Origin: Apostichopus parvimensis
Lineage: Eukaryota; Echinodermata; Holothuroidea; Aspidochirotida; Stichopodidae
Direction: 5' to 3'
NCBI GenBank assembly: GCA_000934455.1
Contig: KN890572.1
Coordinates: forward strand, 7,506 to 33,910
Length of the DNA stretch: 26,405 nt
Shown here: in pieces, positions 12,201-22,731 of the stretch
Layout: the number at the start of each line of letters is the position of its first letter
How positions within the stretch are numbered: the first letter of the stretch is position 1
The notes under the pieces: generated by a model
Told to the model about the DNA's origin: nothing
Database searches by the model: none
Seen by the model: only the letters and a program-made list of their open reading frames with translations
Made by a program: the position numbers and the translations under genes

Positions 12201-15200
12201 GGGTCATCCAGTATCCCACTATTACCTAAACTACATGGTAGCACTGGGTCCTCATCCCCTTCTAAATCATTGTCTGATATTAAAGTCATCATTTCCTGAT
12301 GAAGAAGTCCATTTGGCCTATTGAAGGTAGTTTTGAGAAACCTTTGATTCTGGAAAAACTGCTCTTCTATTGTTTGCTTCTTCAAATTTCCATCAAATTC
12401 ACTGTGTTCCACTTTTGATGAAACACTGCTCGACTGAGATGCTGAACACTTGAATGCAATTGCAGCCGGACTTTTCAATGCAGTTCCAAATAGGATAGAT
12501 AACAATTTGCCATCTCCTTTAGTTTGACGGATTGGTGTCACAATATGGCTGTCACAAGAAGGAAAAGATGACTGAATTGGTGAATTTTCACAGCTGTCGA
12601 GGTCTGTAGTATCATCCGTGCTGATGCGATTTGTAGTAGCTGTATCCAAGGTAACATTATCAAAGAAATCTAGATAAGTTGCAAGAGGATCAGACGGCAA
12701 TAGGAAACTGTTATGCAAAGATGAGGTGTCATCACTACAGTGTGAAGTGTTACGACTACCATCTTCGTCATCATAACCCTGTGTTGTCAACTTCTGATGA
12801 CTGTTGTTCTCCGATGCAGTTAGTTTTCTGCTTTCATCCTGATGCAACCCTCTGCCATTGGAAACAAATTGATCATTACCTTCAATACTCCCTAGACTTT
12901 GTACATGGGTAGGACCTTGGTCTTCACAGGTTTCAATGTTCTTTGTCACTTCTCTTTGATCACTAGAAGCAAACAAAACTACACCATTGCCAGTCTTAGA
13001 TGTCTGTTGTACATCAGACCTATCCAAGTCAGACAAAGTGTGCATCTTTGTACATAATGAACTTGATGAATCACAATCAGTCCCAGGTAATCCAGGAACA
13101 TCTGATGCAAGATTCACCAGCGTTTGCTCTTCATACATTTCACTACCTGTATTGTAAAGCTTACAGTCAGGAGCCATGGCAAGACATTTTTCATCGTCAT
13201 GTGTTATCCTTTCAGGCTGCATCTCACCATGTTTGTCATAGATACCATCCATCAAATGTGGCACAGACCTTATTTCAACTTTGTTATCACCTTGTAATCT
13301 AGCATTGCCATCTTCAAGTTTCTTATCACAATCAACTTCTTTATACACAAAATTCACTTCAATCTCTGGACTTGGGCTGTTGTCATCACTTAAGGACATA
13401 TCTAACAACCCTGAACAATCATCACTCTCACTAATAATTTCATATCCTAAATTGTCTTCTTCTCCTGGAGTTCCAAAACATTCCATGACATTTACACTTT
13501 CTGAGGTGTGTAATTGTTGTAGCATCTCTTTAGAATGTACACAAGCTCCTTCAACTCTTAGAAGATGTTGAAGCTTCTCTTTCACTTGTTTACCAGCCCC
13601 TTCCAAGTTGGGAGGTTGTAGCAGCTTCTCTTCCAAATCTTCATCACCTCCTCCCAAGAAGGGAGGTTGTAGCAACTTCTCTTTGACATGTTCATCACCT
13701 CCTCCCAAGACGGGAGGTTGTAGCAGCTTCTCTTTCAAATGTTCATCACCTCCTCCCGAGAAGGGAGGTTGTAGCAGCTTCTCTTTCAAATCTTCGTCAC
13801 CTCCTCCCAAGAAGGGAGGTTGTAGCAGCTTCTCTTTGACATGTTCATCACCTCCTCCCAGGAATGGAGGTTGTAGCAGCTTCTCTTCCAAATGTTCATC
13901 ACCTCCTCCCAAGAAGGGAGGTTGTAGCAGCTTCTCTTTGACATGTTCATCACCTCCTCCCAAGGAGGGAGGTTGTAACAGCTTCTCTTTGACATGTTCA
14001 TCACCTCCTGCCAAGAAGTGAGGTTGTAACAGCTTCTCTTCCAAATGTTCATCACTTCCTCCCAAGAAGGGAGGTTGTAGCAGCTTCTCTTCCAAATGTT
14101 CATCACCTCCTCCCAAGAAGGGAGGTTGTAACAGCTTCTCTTTGACATGTTCATCACCTCCTCCCAAGGAGGGAGGTTGTAACAGCTTCTCTTTGACATG
14201 TTCATCACCTCCTCCCAAGAAGGGAGGTTGTAACAGCTTTTCTTTCATATGTACACCAGCTCCTTCTGGAGTGGGAGGTTGTAGCAGCTTCTCTTTCAAA
14301 TGTTCATCACCTCCTCCCGAAAAGGGAGGTTGTAACAGCTTCTCTTTGACATGTTCATCACCTCCTCCCAAGAAGGGAGGTTGTAACAGCTTCTCTTTCA
14401 CATGTTCATCACCTCCTCCCAAGAAGGGAGGTTGTAACAGCTTATCTTTCAAATCTTCATCACCTCCTCCCAAGAAGGGAGGTTGTAGCAGCTTCTCTTT
14501 GACATGTTCATCACCTTCTCCCAAGAAGGGAGGTTGTAGCAGCTTTTCTTTCATATGTACACCAGCTCCTTCTGGAGTGAGAGGTTGTAGCAGCTTCTCT
14601 TTCAAATGTTCATCACCTCCTCCCGAAAAGGGAGGTTGTAACAGCTTCTCTTTGACATGTTCATCACCTCCTCCCAAGAAGGGAGGTTGTAACAGCTTCT
14701 CTTTCACATGTTCATTACCTCCTCCCGAGAAGGGAGGTTGTAACAGCTTATCTTTCAAATCTTCATCACTTCCTCCCAAGAAGGGAGGTTGTAGCAGCTT
14801 CTCTTCCAAATGTTCATCACCTCCTCCCGAGAAGGGAGGTTGTAGCAGCTTCTCTTTGACATGTTCATCACCTCCTCCCAAGAAGGGAGGTTGTAGCAGC
14901 TTTTCTTTCATATGTACACCAGCTCCTTCTGGAGTGAGAGGTTGTAGCAGCTTCTCTTTCAAATGTTCATCACCTCCTTTACAGGTAAGAGGTTGTTCAA
15001 TCTTCTCTCTCTTTCTTTCTAATGTGAGAGTTCGTTGGACATTCTCTTTCAAATGTGCACCAGTGTTTTTTAAGGTGTGATCTCTCATACATAGATACAT
15101 TTGTGGTGACTTCTCCCTCAAATAGATACCAGCTTTTTTCTTTGATTTTCTTTTCTTCTTGTGGCAGTACAACTTATTTGAAGTTTTTGAATATTTGTTA

Positions 15201-15339
15201 CAAACAGAATGCTTTCTATTCTTTGGTGTGCTAAATGGAATTGTTGCTCTAAATGACAGCTTATGAGAGGTTTGTCTTCTGACTACCAAATGTTGCCTTT
15301 CCAGTGTTCTGACCACAAACCCATTTCCCTCATTGGTGA
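6251..15339 (-). CDS. Giant coding exon of an unrecognised ~3,050-residue nuclear-type repeat protein
   Basis: One uninterrupted exon of 9,089 bp: two bases completing codon 24, then 3,029 codons ending in phase 0. The acceptor is CTTTTTTTCTGCAG just above 15339, with a branch-like CTAAAC upstream; the donor is CAG|GTGAGT at 6251. In spliced numbering (ORF minus 21) I see a Lys/Arg cluster near 84-92; 27 tandem 17-residue repeats at 151-609; long Ser/Thr/Asp/Asn-rich, probably disordered stretches; a basic helical region near 1340-1420; a Pro/Tyr/Gln-rich segment near 1610-1715; an acidic hydrophobic patch (DSIDEFLMFEDSLDSF) near 2300; a nuclear-localisation-like KKKIKKKKKSK near 2446-2457; a Ser run near 2910; and an ordered-looking C-terminal block (about 2925-3053) with HPYVP, VHWRRLKQPSMNQLMWDHTF and ending LLELDEMVYTLQ. 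Localisation to the nucleus is inferred from the basic clusters. I see no enzyme motif, zinc finger or membrane segment and cannot name a family. Confidence 0.85.
13583..14959 (-). repeat. Coding minisatellite: 27 tandem 51-bp units (17-residue KLLQP repeat)
   Basis: Within the giant exon, 27 in-frame 51-bp units encode a 17-residue motif close to KEKLLQPPFLGGGDEHV. KLLQP is invariant in all 27, while positions after it vary (FL, FS, SL, VL, TPE, NLE) and the last residue alternates V/L/M. The second Leu is encoded by both TTA and CTA, a synonymous difference that argues the protein is translated. Degenerate flanking units (for example EKIEQPLTCKGGDEHL before it and KEKLQHLLRVEGACVHS after) show where the array decays. 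A variant unit with TPEGAGVHM occurs as units 1, 8 and 14, spaced 357 and 306 bp, marking larger duplications of six to seven units. Because 51 is a multiple of three, other frames, including antisense ones, also stay open; these are not genes. Confidence 0.95.
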
Positions 15340-15876
15340 CTGCAGAAAAAAAGTGCATATAAAAATGAACAGGGTTTAGAGAGTATCTTTTATGAAACAA
15401 CATTATAGACAAAGCAAATGATACATCAGCCTTTAACCATGCTTGTTGTGACCATTTCCTTATATTTTCCACAGTACCTCATTCAAATTTGTTTGATTTT
15501 TGCTTAAATCTGAAAAATATTCCAATACATGTAAGGCTTTTGGACGAAAAAATCTTCCCTTGAAGGCTGGATATCACTTGAAAATTAACAATGTTCAGCT
15601 CTGTTTATGAAACAAAATAATATCTGTAAAATGATATATTCCTTTCTGCATATAGGAATGTTAAAAACCAAATGAAGTATGCATAAACCATCAAGTATGT
15701 TATTGTTAATCTGTGCAATTTGCAATTCTTGGCACAAAATGGAACCTGAAAAGCATTAATTGAAATATGAATCATAATTTTAATAACACAAACAGGAATC
15801 ACAATACACCAACGTTCTATGAAATACTTACGGAAAAGATCAATAAATCAGAAAAAAATTAAGTGTGTCAACTTAC
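15340..15876 (-). other. Intron 1 of the giant-exon gene
   Basis: A 537-bp GT-AG intron. The donor is TTAT|GTAAGT at 15876 and the acceptor CTTTTTTTCTGCAG at 15340. The upstream exon ends in phase 1 and the downstream exon supplies the two remaining bases, so the join is in frame and creates a Phe codon (TTC). The giant open frame read without splicing extends 44 codons into this intron to an ATG at 15472; that extension is probably intronic because the acceptor falls inside it. Confidence 0.7.
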
Positions 15877-15946
15877 ATAATTCTCTTTCAGTACATCCAT
15901 ATTCGTGAAACAATATCACCAGTTTAATGTGATAAATACCTTCCAT
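15877..15946 (-). CDS. First coding exon of the giant-exon gene (23 codons)
   Basis: The minus strand has ATG at 15944-15946 in a good initiation context (G at -3, G at +4: AGCAATGG), preceded in frame by a TGA four codons upstream. It opens 23 codons beginning MEGIYHIKLV and ending GCTEREL plus one base, then a consensus donor GTAAGT. The phase fits the giant exon exactly, giving ...TEREL-F-TNEGNGF. The peptide is amphipathic and ordered-looking, unlike the disordered bulk of the protein. No family is recognised. The exon's 5' end and the transcription start cannot be placed; a non-coding first exon further upstream is possible. Confidence 0.65.
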
Positions 15947-16177
15947 TGCTCTCCACCATCACATCACTTCTGCCTAATTTTTCTTTCCATCTTCATTTTC
16001 CGACTTCCTTTATTGCCAAATTACTAGCTCAACCTATCCAAACTCACCAAGACACATATTTAGTAAACCCTTTCAATACTTGATTATTATTTTCTATCAG
16101 GAAACATTTCATACTCAAGTATGGAAAAGAATATTGATGGCCATATATTAAGAAAGACCAGAATGAAAAAATTTCAT
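15947..16177. other. 5' flank of the giant-exon gene
   Basis: This should contain the 5' UTR and possibly the promoter. I see no clear TATA box or CpG cluster on the minus strand. Nothing else stands out before the repeat element that starts at about 16178. Confidence 0.3.
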
Positions 16178-17779
16178 GGTTCCTTGCTGCTGCTCATTGA
16201 TTTGATGAAGACGGAACACTCCAAGTATGTAATGATGAAGCATTCCCTTAAGTAATGTGTACAAACTGTTGTTACCAAAATAATGCTAGTCAGTGCCCTT
16301 CATAAATATGCATTAAACATTTGTAGCACACATCAGCATGTGCCTGCTATCTACAAATATCACTAATCCAATTTTTTTTAAAAATTTTTAAAGATCAAAC
16401 ATGATTTTGACATAAGTAACTGCAATTTGATATATAATCCCTCACTCGGTAAACTCATCATTAGTCATGACATGAGCACCAAAACAATTAGGTCCACCTA
16501 CTCACTAAAAATGGGAATGATCAATACTTGCCTTGGGAAGTTATTGATCATACAAACTTGTAGCCTAAATAATGCAAAGCCATACCTCCTCATAAATACA
16601 CACCTATCAATTGCAACACACATTGCCATGTGTAGGCTTCCTACCAATAACACACTCACTCACGTTTATGAAACTGTGACTTATGATTGTCAAGATATTG
16701 CAATTTGAAGATTTTGACGTTTGACTCTGTGACCTAGGTCTCATTAATATTCATTATATGAGCACCAAAATCCATATGGTATATCTATGTTATTGATCAA
16801 TCATTCCCTTGGTAGTTATTGTGCATACAAACTTCTGCAATTAAAATTAGGCTCAGTCCTGCCTCCTCATAAATATGCATGATATCAATTGCAAGACACA
16901 TCAGCATGTAAAGGTGGTCTACCAATTCACCATACCAAGTTTGAAGAATCCCCAACTTGTGGTTGACAAGTTATTGCAATTTGAAGATATTGACGTTTAA
17001 CCATGACCTTGTTATTATTCATTATATGAGCACCAATATCAATATGGTTTATCTAGTCATTATGGACCACCCACCCCCATGTATGTTTTTGATCAATCAT
17101 TCCCTTGTCTAGTTATTGTGCATACAAACTTCGGCAACTAAAATAAGGCTCAGCCCTGCCTCCTCATAAATATGCATCATATCAATTGCATGACACATTA
17201 GCATGTAAAGGTCATCTACCAATATCACCATACCAAGTTTGAAGAATGCCCAACTTGTGGTTGACAAGTTATTGCAATTTGAAGATATTGACGTTTGACC
17301 CTGTGACCTCATTAATATTCATTATATGAGCACAAAATCAAAAAGCTTCATCTAATCATTCTGGACCATCCACCCACCAAGTATGGCATTGATCAATCAT
17401 TCTCTTGTCCAGTCATTGTGCATACAAACTTGTTACAAAAATAACTCTCAGCCCGCCCCCTCATAAATATGCATGGTATCAGTTGCAAGAGTAATCAGCA
17501 TGTAAAGTTGGTCCACCAATATCACCATACCAAGTTTGAAAACATTTCAACTTACGGTTGCCAAGTTATTGCAATTTGAAGACTTTGACGTTTAACCCAT
17601 TAATATTCATGATATGAGCACCAAAATCAATAGGGTTCATAAATTTAATATGGACGACCTACCCACCAAGTATGGCATTGATCAATCATTCCCTTGATGA
17701 GTTATCATGCATACAACAAAAGTGTCACACACATACACCGGCAAGATTACAAAAGTTCCTTTGCTTTCAGCAAGGAACC
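16178..17779. mobile_element. Candidate Helentron/pearl-like non-autonomous element with internal tandem array
   Basis: A tandem array is bracketed by 12-bp perfect inverted copies of ggttccttgctg (16178-16189) and cagcaaggaacc (17768-17779). The right copy is itself one arm of a hairpin (gttcctttgct, ttc loop, agcaaggaac). Subterminal inverted repeats, a central tandem array and a 3' stem-loop are the layout described for Helentron-associated (DINE-1/HINE) and 'pearl' elements. There is no transposase or Rep/helicase frame. Exact ends are not determined, I do not see a CTRR terminus, and the class assignment is inference. Confidence 0.4.
16205..17715. repeat. Tandem repeat of ~277-300 bp units, about 5.3 diverged copies
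   Basis: The marker cataaata(tg) recurs at 16301, 16591, 16868, 17165 and 17462 (spacings 290, 277, 297, 297). The marker tcattatatgagcacc or its variant recurs at 16465, 16751, 17019, 17319 and 17608. Other unit landmarks are attgatcaatcattcccttg, caagttattgcaatttgaag and gacgtttgacc. Copies differ by substitutions and small indels, so the array is old or only weakly homogenised. The first and last copies are partial. No reading frame is conserved across copies, so it is not coding. Confidence 0.9.
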
Positions 17780-18170
17780 AAAAAGTCAACAAAGTCATAT
17801 GGAACAAGGAAGCCGACAGATAAATATGTTCAGGTAGATATTTGTGCTCAGTTTAGGTATATGCAGATTGACAGCAATGTAACCAATTGGATAAAGTGGT
17901 AGTGCCACCGCAAATCACAACTTAAGATTTAACATTTTGATGTTAAATCAATACATTTGGCATCTAACTAACACCACATATGTACTCTGAGTCTAATTCT
18001 AGGTTACACTTTATATTGCATATTTTCAGGGATATTTTTGTAATGGATAGGGATGTTTGTGTTGATCTGTCAAGACAGTAGAAGATTGTTAATTCATCCT
18101 GCTAATCTTATGGTTTTTTTTTTTTATGATTCCCTTTTGCATTAAATCAGCTCTCCTTTGTTTGTCATTT
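17780..18170. other. Intergenic spacer between two repeat blocks
   Basis: AT-rich DNA with a 12-base T run near 18114-18125. No coding or structured feature is seen. Confidence 0.4.
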
Positions 18171-18559
18171 TAAATTCAGCACTGACAGGTTTTAAATGCT
18201 CTACTAGGCAGTAGAATGCTTCATATGCTAAATAACAATTTCTGGTTGTCATGCAAACAGCTACTTATTTTTCCCTTTAAATTCAGCACTGACAGGTTTT
18301 AAATGCTCTACTAGGCAGTAGGATGCTTCATATGCTAAATAACAATTTCTGGTTGTCCTGCAAACAGCTACTTATTTGTCCCTTTAAATTCAGCACTGAC
18401 AGGTTTTAAATGCTCTACTAGGCAGTAGAATGCTTCATATGCTAAATAACAATTTCTGGTTGTCATGCAAACAGCTACTTATTTGTCCCTTTAAATTCAG
18501 CACTGACAGGTTTTAAATGCTCTACTAGGCAGTAGGATGCTTCATATGTTTAATAACAA
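18171..18559. repeat. 107-bp tandem repeat, 3.6 copies arranged as A-B-A-B
   Basis: taaattcagcactgacagg starts copies at 18171, 18278, 18385 and 18492, exactly 107 bp apart; the fourth copy breaks off after cttcatatg. Copies are nearly identical. Copies 1 and 3 share 'cagtagaatgc' and 'tgtcatgc'; copies 2 and 4 share 'cagtaggatgc', and copy 2 has 'tgtcctgc'. That pattern suggests a recent duplication of a 214-bp dimer. There is no coding content. Confidence 0.93.
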
Positions 18560-21500
18560 CTTAGGCTTGTCTTTTAATAACAGCATTGCATGCTCTGAAA
18601 TGACAGCAAAATTTATGTTGGGAGAATATTAAATCGATGTGGTTCTAAATGGAACATTCCTTCTGATTGGGTTTATACATTCATGATGCATATTGATTGA
18701 TTGATAAAATCATGAGACATGCTTATTAAAATCCATGCCATTAATTTAAATCAAATTTATATTTACATTTTACAGGCAAGATAACATGCAGTAGTTAGTG
18801 TAGATGCAAATCAAACAGGTAACCTTGGTTACCCAATGGGCTCCATACTGTGTCCTAGCTTCAATTTATTCCTTTACATTCTTTGTTTGTTTTTAATTTT
18901 CAGAAGAGCTTGTTAGTATTCTTTTCAAATGCAATCAGTCACTCAATTTTCAATCACCATTAAATCAATTGTTCCATTAAAATTCTATAAACATTGTCTG
19001 ATAATATGTGTAATCATTACACATCCCAGAAAGGATGAGATGTTTAAGAAAAAGAAAGAGCAATTTTGTATTTGTTATTAATAATACAGAGCACAGACCT
19101 TGGCCCTTAGTTTAAGACAACACTAACAATACAACTATCCAATTGAATTCTTGGAATGAAAAGTTCTGCTTTAAGTTAGTAAAACTTCATGAGTAAAACA
19201 AAAGTTGTAAACAAAAACCATACAAATAAAAAGAAACATTCGAATGTGAGTTTGTTTTTCATTCATATTCTTTAAGTACAACAAGATGCATACAAAAACA
19301 TGTTAGATACAAAGGACATTATCATGGTCAAATTCAAAATTATAACGCATGAACAAAAAATACAAGGAAAAGCAGAATAAATAAAAACAGATTGCAATAA
19401 AGTACTGTCATACTTTTCAGACCATGTATTTCAATACATCTAGTAAAAGGCTTGAAAGGCAATTTTCAATAAACAAGAAGCTTCTTAAAACAAGAAAAAT
19501 TGTTGTGTTCTTTGGGAAAAATGCTGCTGTTGCTTTTGAGAAAGGGACATAATCAGAAAAGTTACAGCTAAAACACTGAAAGTTATTATTATTATTTTTT
19601 TTTAGTAACAAAAAGTGTTCTTTTTCGTTGGATAAAAAAATATGACAAAGGGAATAAGCACCAATTTAAATTTCCCATTGTTTATTTAAGTTTAACATAC
19701 TTTATATTATTTTTATTATGAAACTTGTATTATGTTAACGGAATCAAGTTTCAACAAAGCCACAGAAAGCTATCGAGAAAGGTGTGTTTGTTAATTCCCC
19801 GAAGTTGTGTTTACTGTCATTAAATACCATCTAAATAGGTTGATCTATTGACAAAGATACTAAACCTTTTGCTTGCATTATATTGACTATAACATATGCG
19901 GATACACGAAGCTATGTGGATACATGAAGCTATGTGGATACATGAATCTGCTCTATGGGATTTTACTATATGCCTATGATATAGATTTGTACATAGTTTT
20001 AGTTCGTGTCAGTTTCTGATAAAGTGACCTGTTCATACATTAACAGTATAGAAACAATTTGCCATGTTACAGTTTTGTCACGTTTAATGTTCCAGAAATT
20101 CTTTTACAGTACAGAACATTAATAACATGACAGATTCTTGTGCATTGACCTTATGAAAACAGGCTAGCAGAATTACTTTGTAGTTTGATATCATAAACAG
20201 AACAAGCTATCTAGATGGGTAATAGATTAATAACTTTGATATTCCTCATAATATTTGCATTTTTCACTTGACAACTTGATTGCCAGATGAAAGAATTTAA
20301 AAGTCAGGCTTAACAGCACATATACTTGCATTCTTCTAGTATTTGCTAAAACACAGTCTACCACGGGGAGAAAATCTTCTTACAAACTAAAACTTTTGTT
20401 ATCATCACAGAACAGACAAGTCCTAACTTTAATGCAGATTGTATAATATTGTAAAAAGTTTGGGCTGTGTAAGTCAATTTCATGGATTTTAAGCACATCA
20501 TCTGTCAAGGTAAACAAGTTTTGTGTAATTGATGGCACTACATGTTTACGTTACAAACCTGGATTGTCTTTTAAATTACAAGACCATTAACACATCTCTT
20601 CATGTAGATTATATGCTTTATCAATGGATCCTAACCATCTCCTTGCGTAACAGGAACCATAGATAGTTTTGTTTTTTATCTATGAGTCTCACCAAACCTT
20701 GAAATCTATTGTGCCTTGTTCAAATGTGAAACACACGATGTGTTTTGACTTCAATTATAACAGCAAAACAGACATATTTTGGGTTGTGTTTTTGATGAAG
20801 TTATTGTCTTGACATGGTGCAACCTCTTACTTCAGTTAACCGCAGCATGAGTTTTAAGTCAGTTTAAATCCTATTGTTACTTCTAGATAACTCTTTTCAT
20901 TTTTATATACTGCTCACACAGCAGGTATCAAAGTCAAATACATACATGAGCAAACAGCTAATAATTCCAACTAAATATTGCAAAGATAACTGTAGCTGAT
21001 TCAAGCTCTTGTCTTCAAACAGGACTCATTGATTGATCTCATGTAATAGCAATACATGCATCTCTCTAAGTTGTAACTGAATAAACCATACATGTGACAG
21101 TTTATACAATAATAGGCTAAACGACATGTAAAACTGCCTTTGGGAAATTGTAAAATGTAATTTGTAAAAAAATGAAACAGCAGCCCATGAATTTACATAA
21201 CTTTGGCTCAGAGAGGGTTAAAAACAGACCTGTGGACATATTGGTCTTTTGATGTCAGTCATGTCACATAAGGTCGCACACTAGTTGCATACAAATTAAC
21301 CTTTAGTGCATCATTTTACAAGTGGAATTTATTGGAGATCCAAGCAAACAGCTCTTATATGACAAACCAGCTCTCTTATAACAGAAAAATTGATTTCATG
21401 TTACTTGGCCTGTAATGAAGTCAAAGGCTTGAAGGACAGCTAGAATATAAGTCTAATTTGATTCTGGCTGTACATTTCTGTCAAAGATATAACTCCATAC

Positions 21501-22725
21501 CTGAGAACCACTATGTTGTTTCTGAACTTCAATTAAATATTTCTTTCTTTTGGCATGGGGAAGGGGGTGGGGCCAGGGGGGGATTGGTAGAGGCACCAAG
21601 CAATTTCTGAAATTCCCAAGAAGAAACTATTGAAGGTAGCAATAACACTTGATGAATGAAGCACATTCTGGTGACTTGTACATGGAAAGGAGTGAATTCC
21701 ACATAAACATTCCCCACATATGGATGTATACTGGATTCAGACTTTTAGTGAAGTAATGTGTTTGGGTATATAAACTTATATTCATTCGCCCTACACGGTC
21801 CTGCACACAGAGACAGTTTACCAGGGAAAATCAAACAAACCACAAAAAAAGTTTAATCTTGGATATTATTTGTTTTAAAGCAGTTAATAGTTAACAGAGC
21901 CTACTAGGAAGTGACCTAAATATTTATATTACAGGAGAATAACTATATTTAGTGAATGTGTTAAATTGTGAAATCCAAATGATGAACAGCGTCATTTGCA
22001 TTTCACAGCGTTATAATTCCCTAGTAAGCTGCAAATTTGATTTGTTTCTCAAGATTTATTGTCATACAGATAAAATGAAGAATTTCTTCTAACCTATAGA
22101 TTACAATCTTGCAGCCAGCTAATAGTTAGTTGATATGCTTGATGACAATATCACCTACCACACAACTCATATCAATGTGAGGCTAGCCCTTACAGCATCT
22201 GCTATAAAACTGTATTTTGTAAACAGGTTCAGCAGTCTACAGTTACCCCTAATTTGTAATGTGTGAGGTTACATTGTCATGTCATCATAAATCATATCAG
22301 ATCTTCTTGAAAGCAAGAAGAGGAACCTGTTTCAAGAAAATTGTATTATTTCTTTGCAATTTGAGAATTTACTGTATTTTTTACCACAAAATTTGAATTT
22401 CAGTTATGATTAGCTGCATATTTATCAGTTGACGGAGGGTTAATGAACTATCAAGGTAAAATGAAGGTAAAGAATGTTTGTTAGTAACTTTGCTAAAACG
22501 ATGAAACAGAGGAACTCCAGAATATAAGAAATAAACAGAGCCTTTGATGTGTCTATTATCACAAAATGATTGGAACAAGTTTTACTAGAAGAAAGAAATG
22601 GCATGAATAGAAAGTTTAACAAACACAGAATCTGCTTCCAGAGATATGGACAAGAAAAATCATGACAAAAGAAGTCTAAATTGTTCAACTCTTTCTCAGA
22701 TAAAACCCCTATGAAACCAAGGATT
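18560..22725. other. Intergenic AT-rich DNA, no supported gene
   Basis: About 4.2 kb between the two minus-strand genes. It holds three tandem copies of an 18-bp unit near 19900-19953 (ggatacatgaagctatgt) and a G-rich patch at 21550-21582. Minus-strand frames of 60-80 codons at 19417-19611, 21529-21717 and 22381-22688 look hydrophobic or random and lack paired splice sites in phase. I find nothing I would call a gene. Confidence 0.4.
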
Positions 22726-22731
22726 TTTATT
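22726..22731 (-). terminator. Poly(A) signal AATAAA, right-hand gene
   Basis: Canonical minus-strand hexamer about 430 bp after the stop codon at 23157-23159. A variant ATTAAA lies closer, at 22795-22800. Either could set the 3' end of the Ser/Arg-rich gene. Confidence 0.45.

Noticed and set aside
6645-13571. Many plus-strand frames of 70-140 codons
   Set aside because: All lie antisense to the continuous giant exon and have no independent start context, splicing or composition to support them.
14142-15080. 312-codon plus-strand frame with repeated SSPPPKKGGCSSFSLTC
   Set aside because: It is antisense to the 51-bp minisatellite. The unit length is a multiple of three and lacks stops in several frames, so long shadow frames are expected. 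The same applies to 13608-14021 (+) and 13786-14208 (-).
6251-15339. Identification as REV3L (DNA polymerase zeta catalytic subunit), a large protein with a giant central exon
   Set aside because: The start (MEGIYHIKLV) does not resemble the B-family polymerase N-terminus, no polymerase motifs or FAM-like flanking exons are visible, and no convincing REV7-binding motif was found.
16427-17902. Reading frames inside and just after the ~290-bp tandem array
   Set aside because: The frames are not conserved between repeat copies, so they are chance openings.
22381-22688. Overlapping minus-strand frames of 65 and 82 codons with an acceptor-like cttctag
   Set aside because: The frames are hydrophobic or Phe/Leu-rich, entry in one phase gives an immediate stop, and no donor pairs with them.
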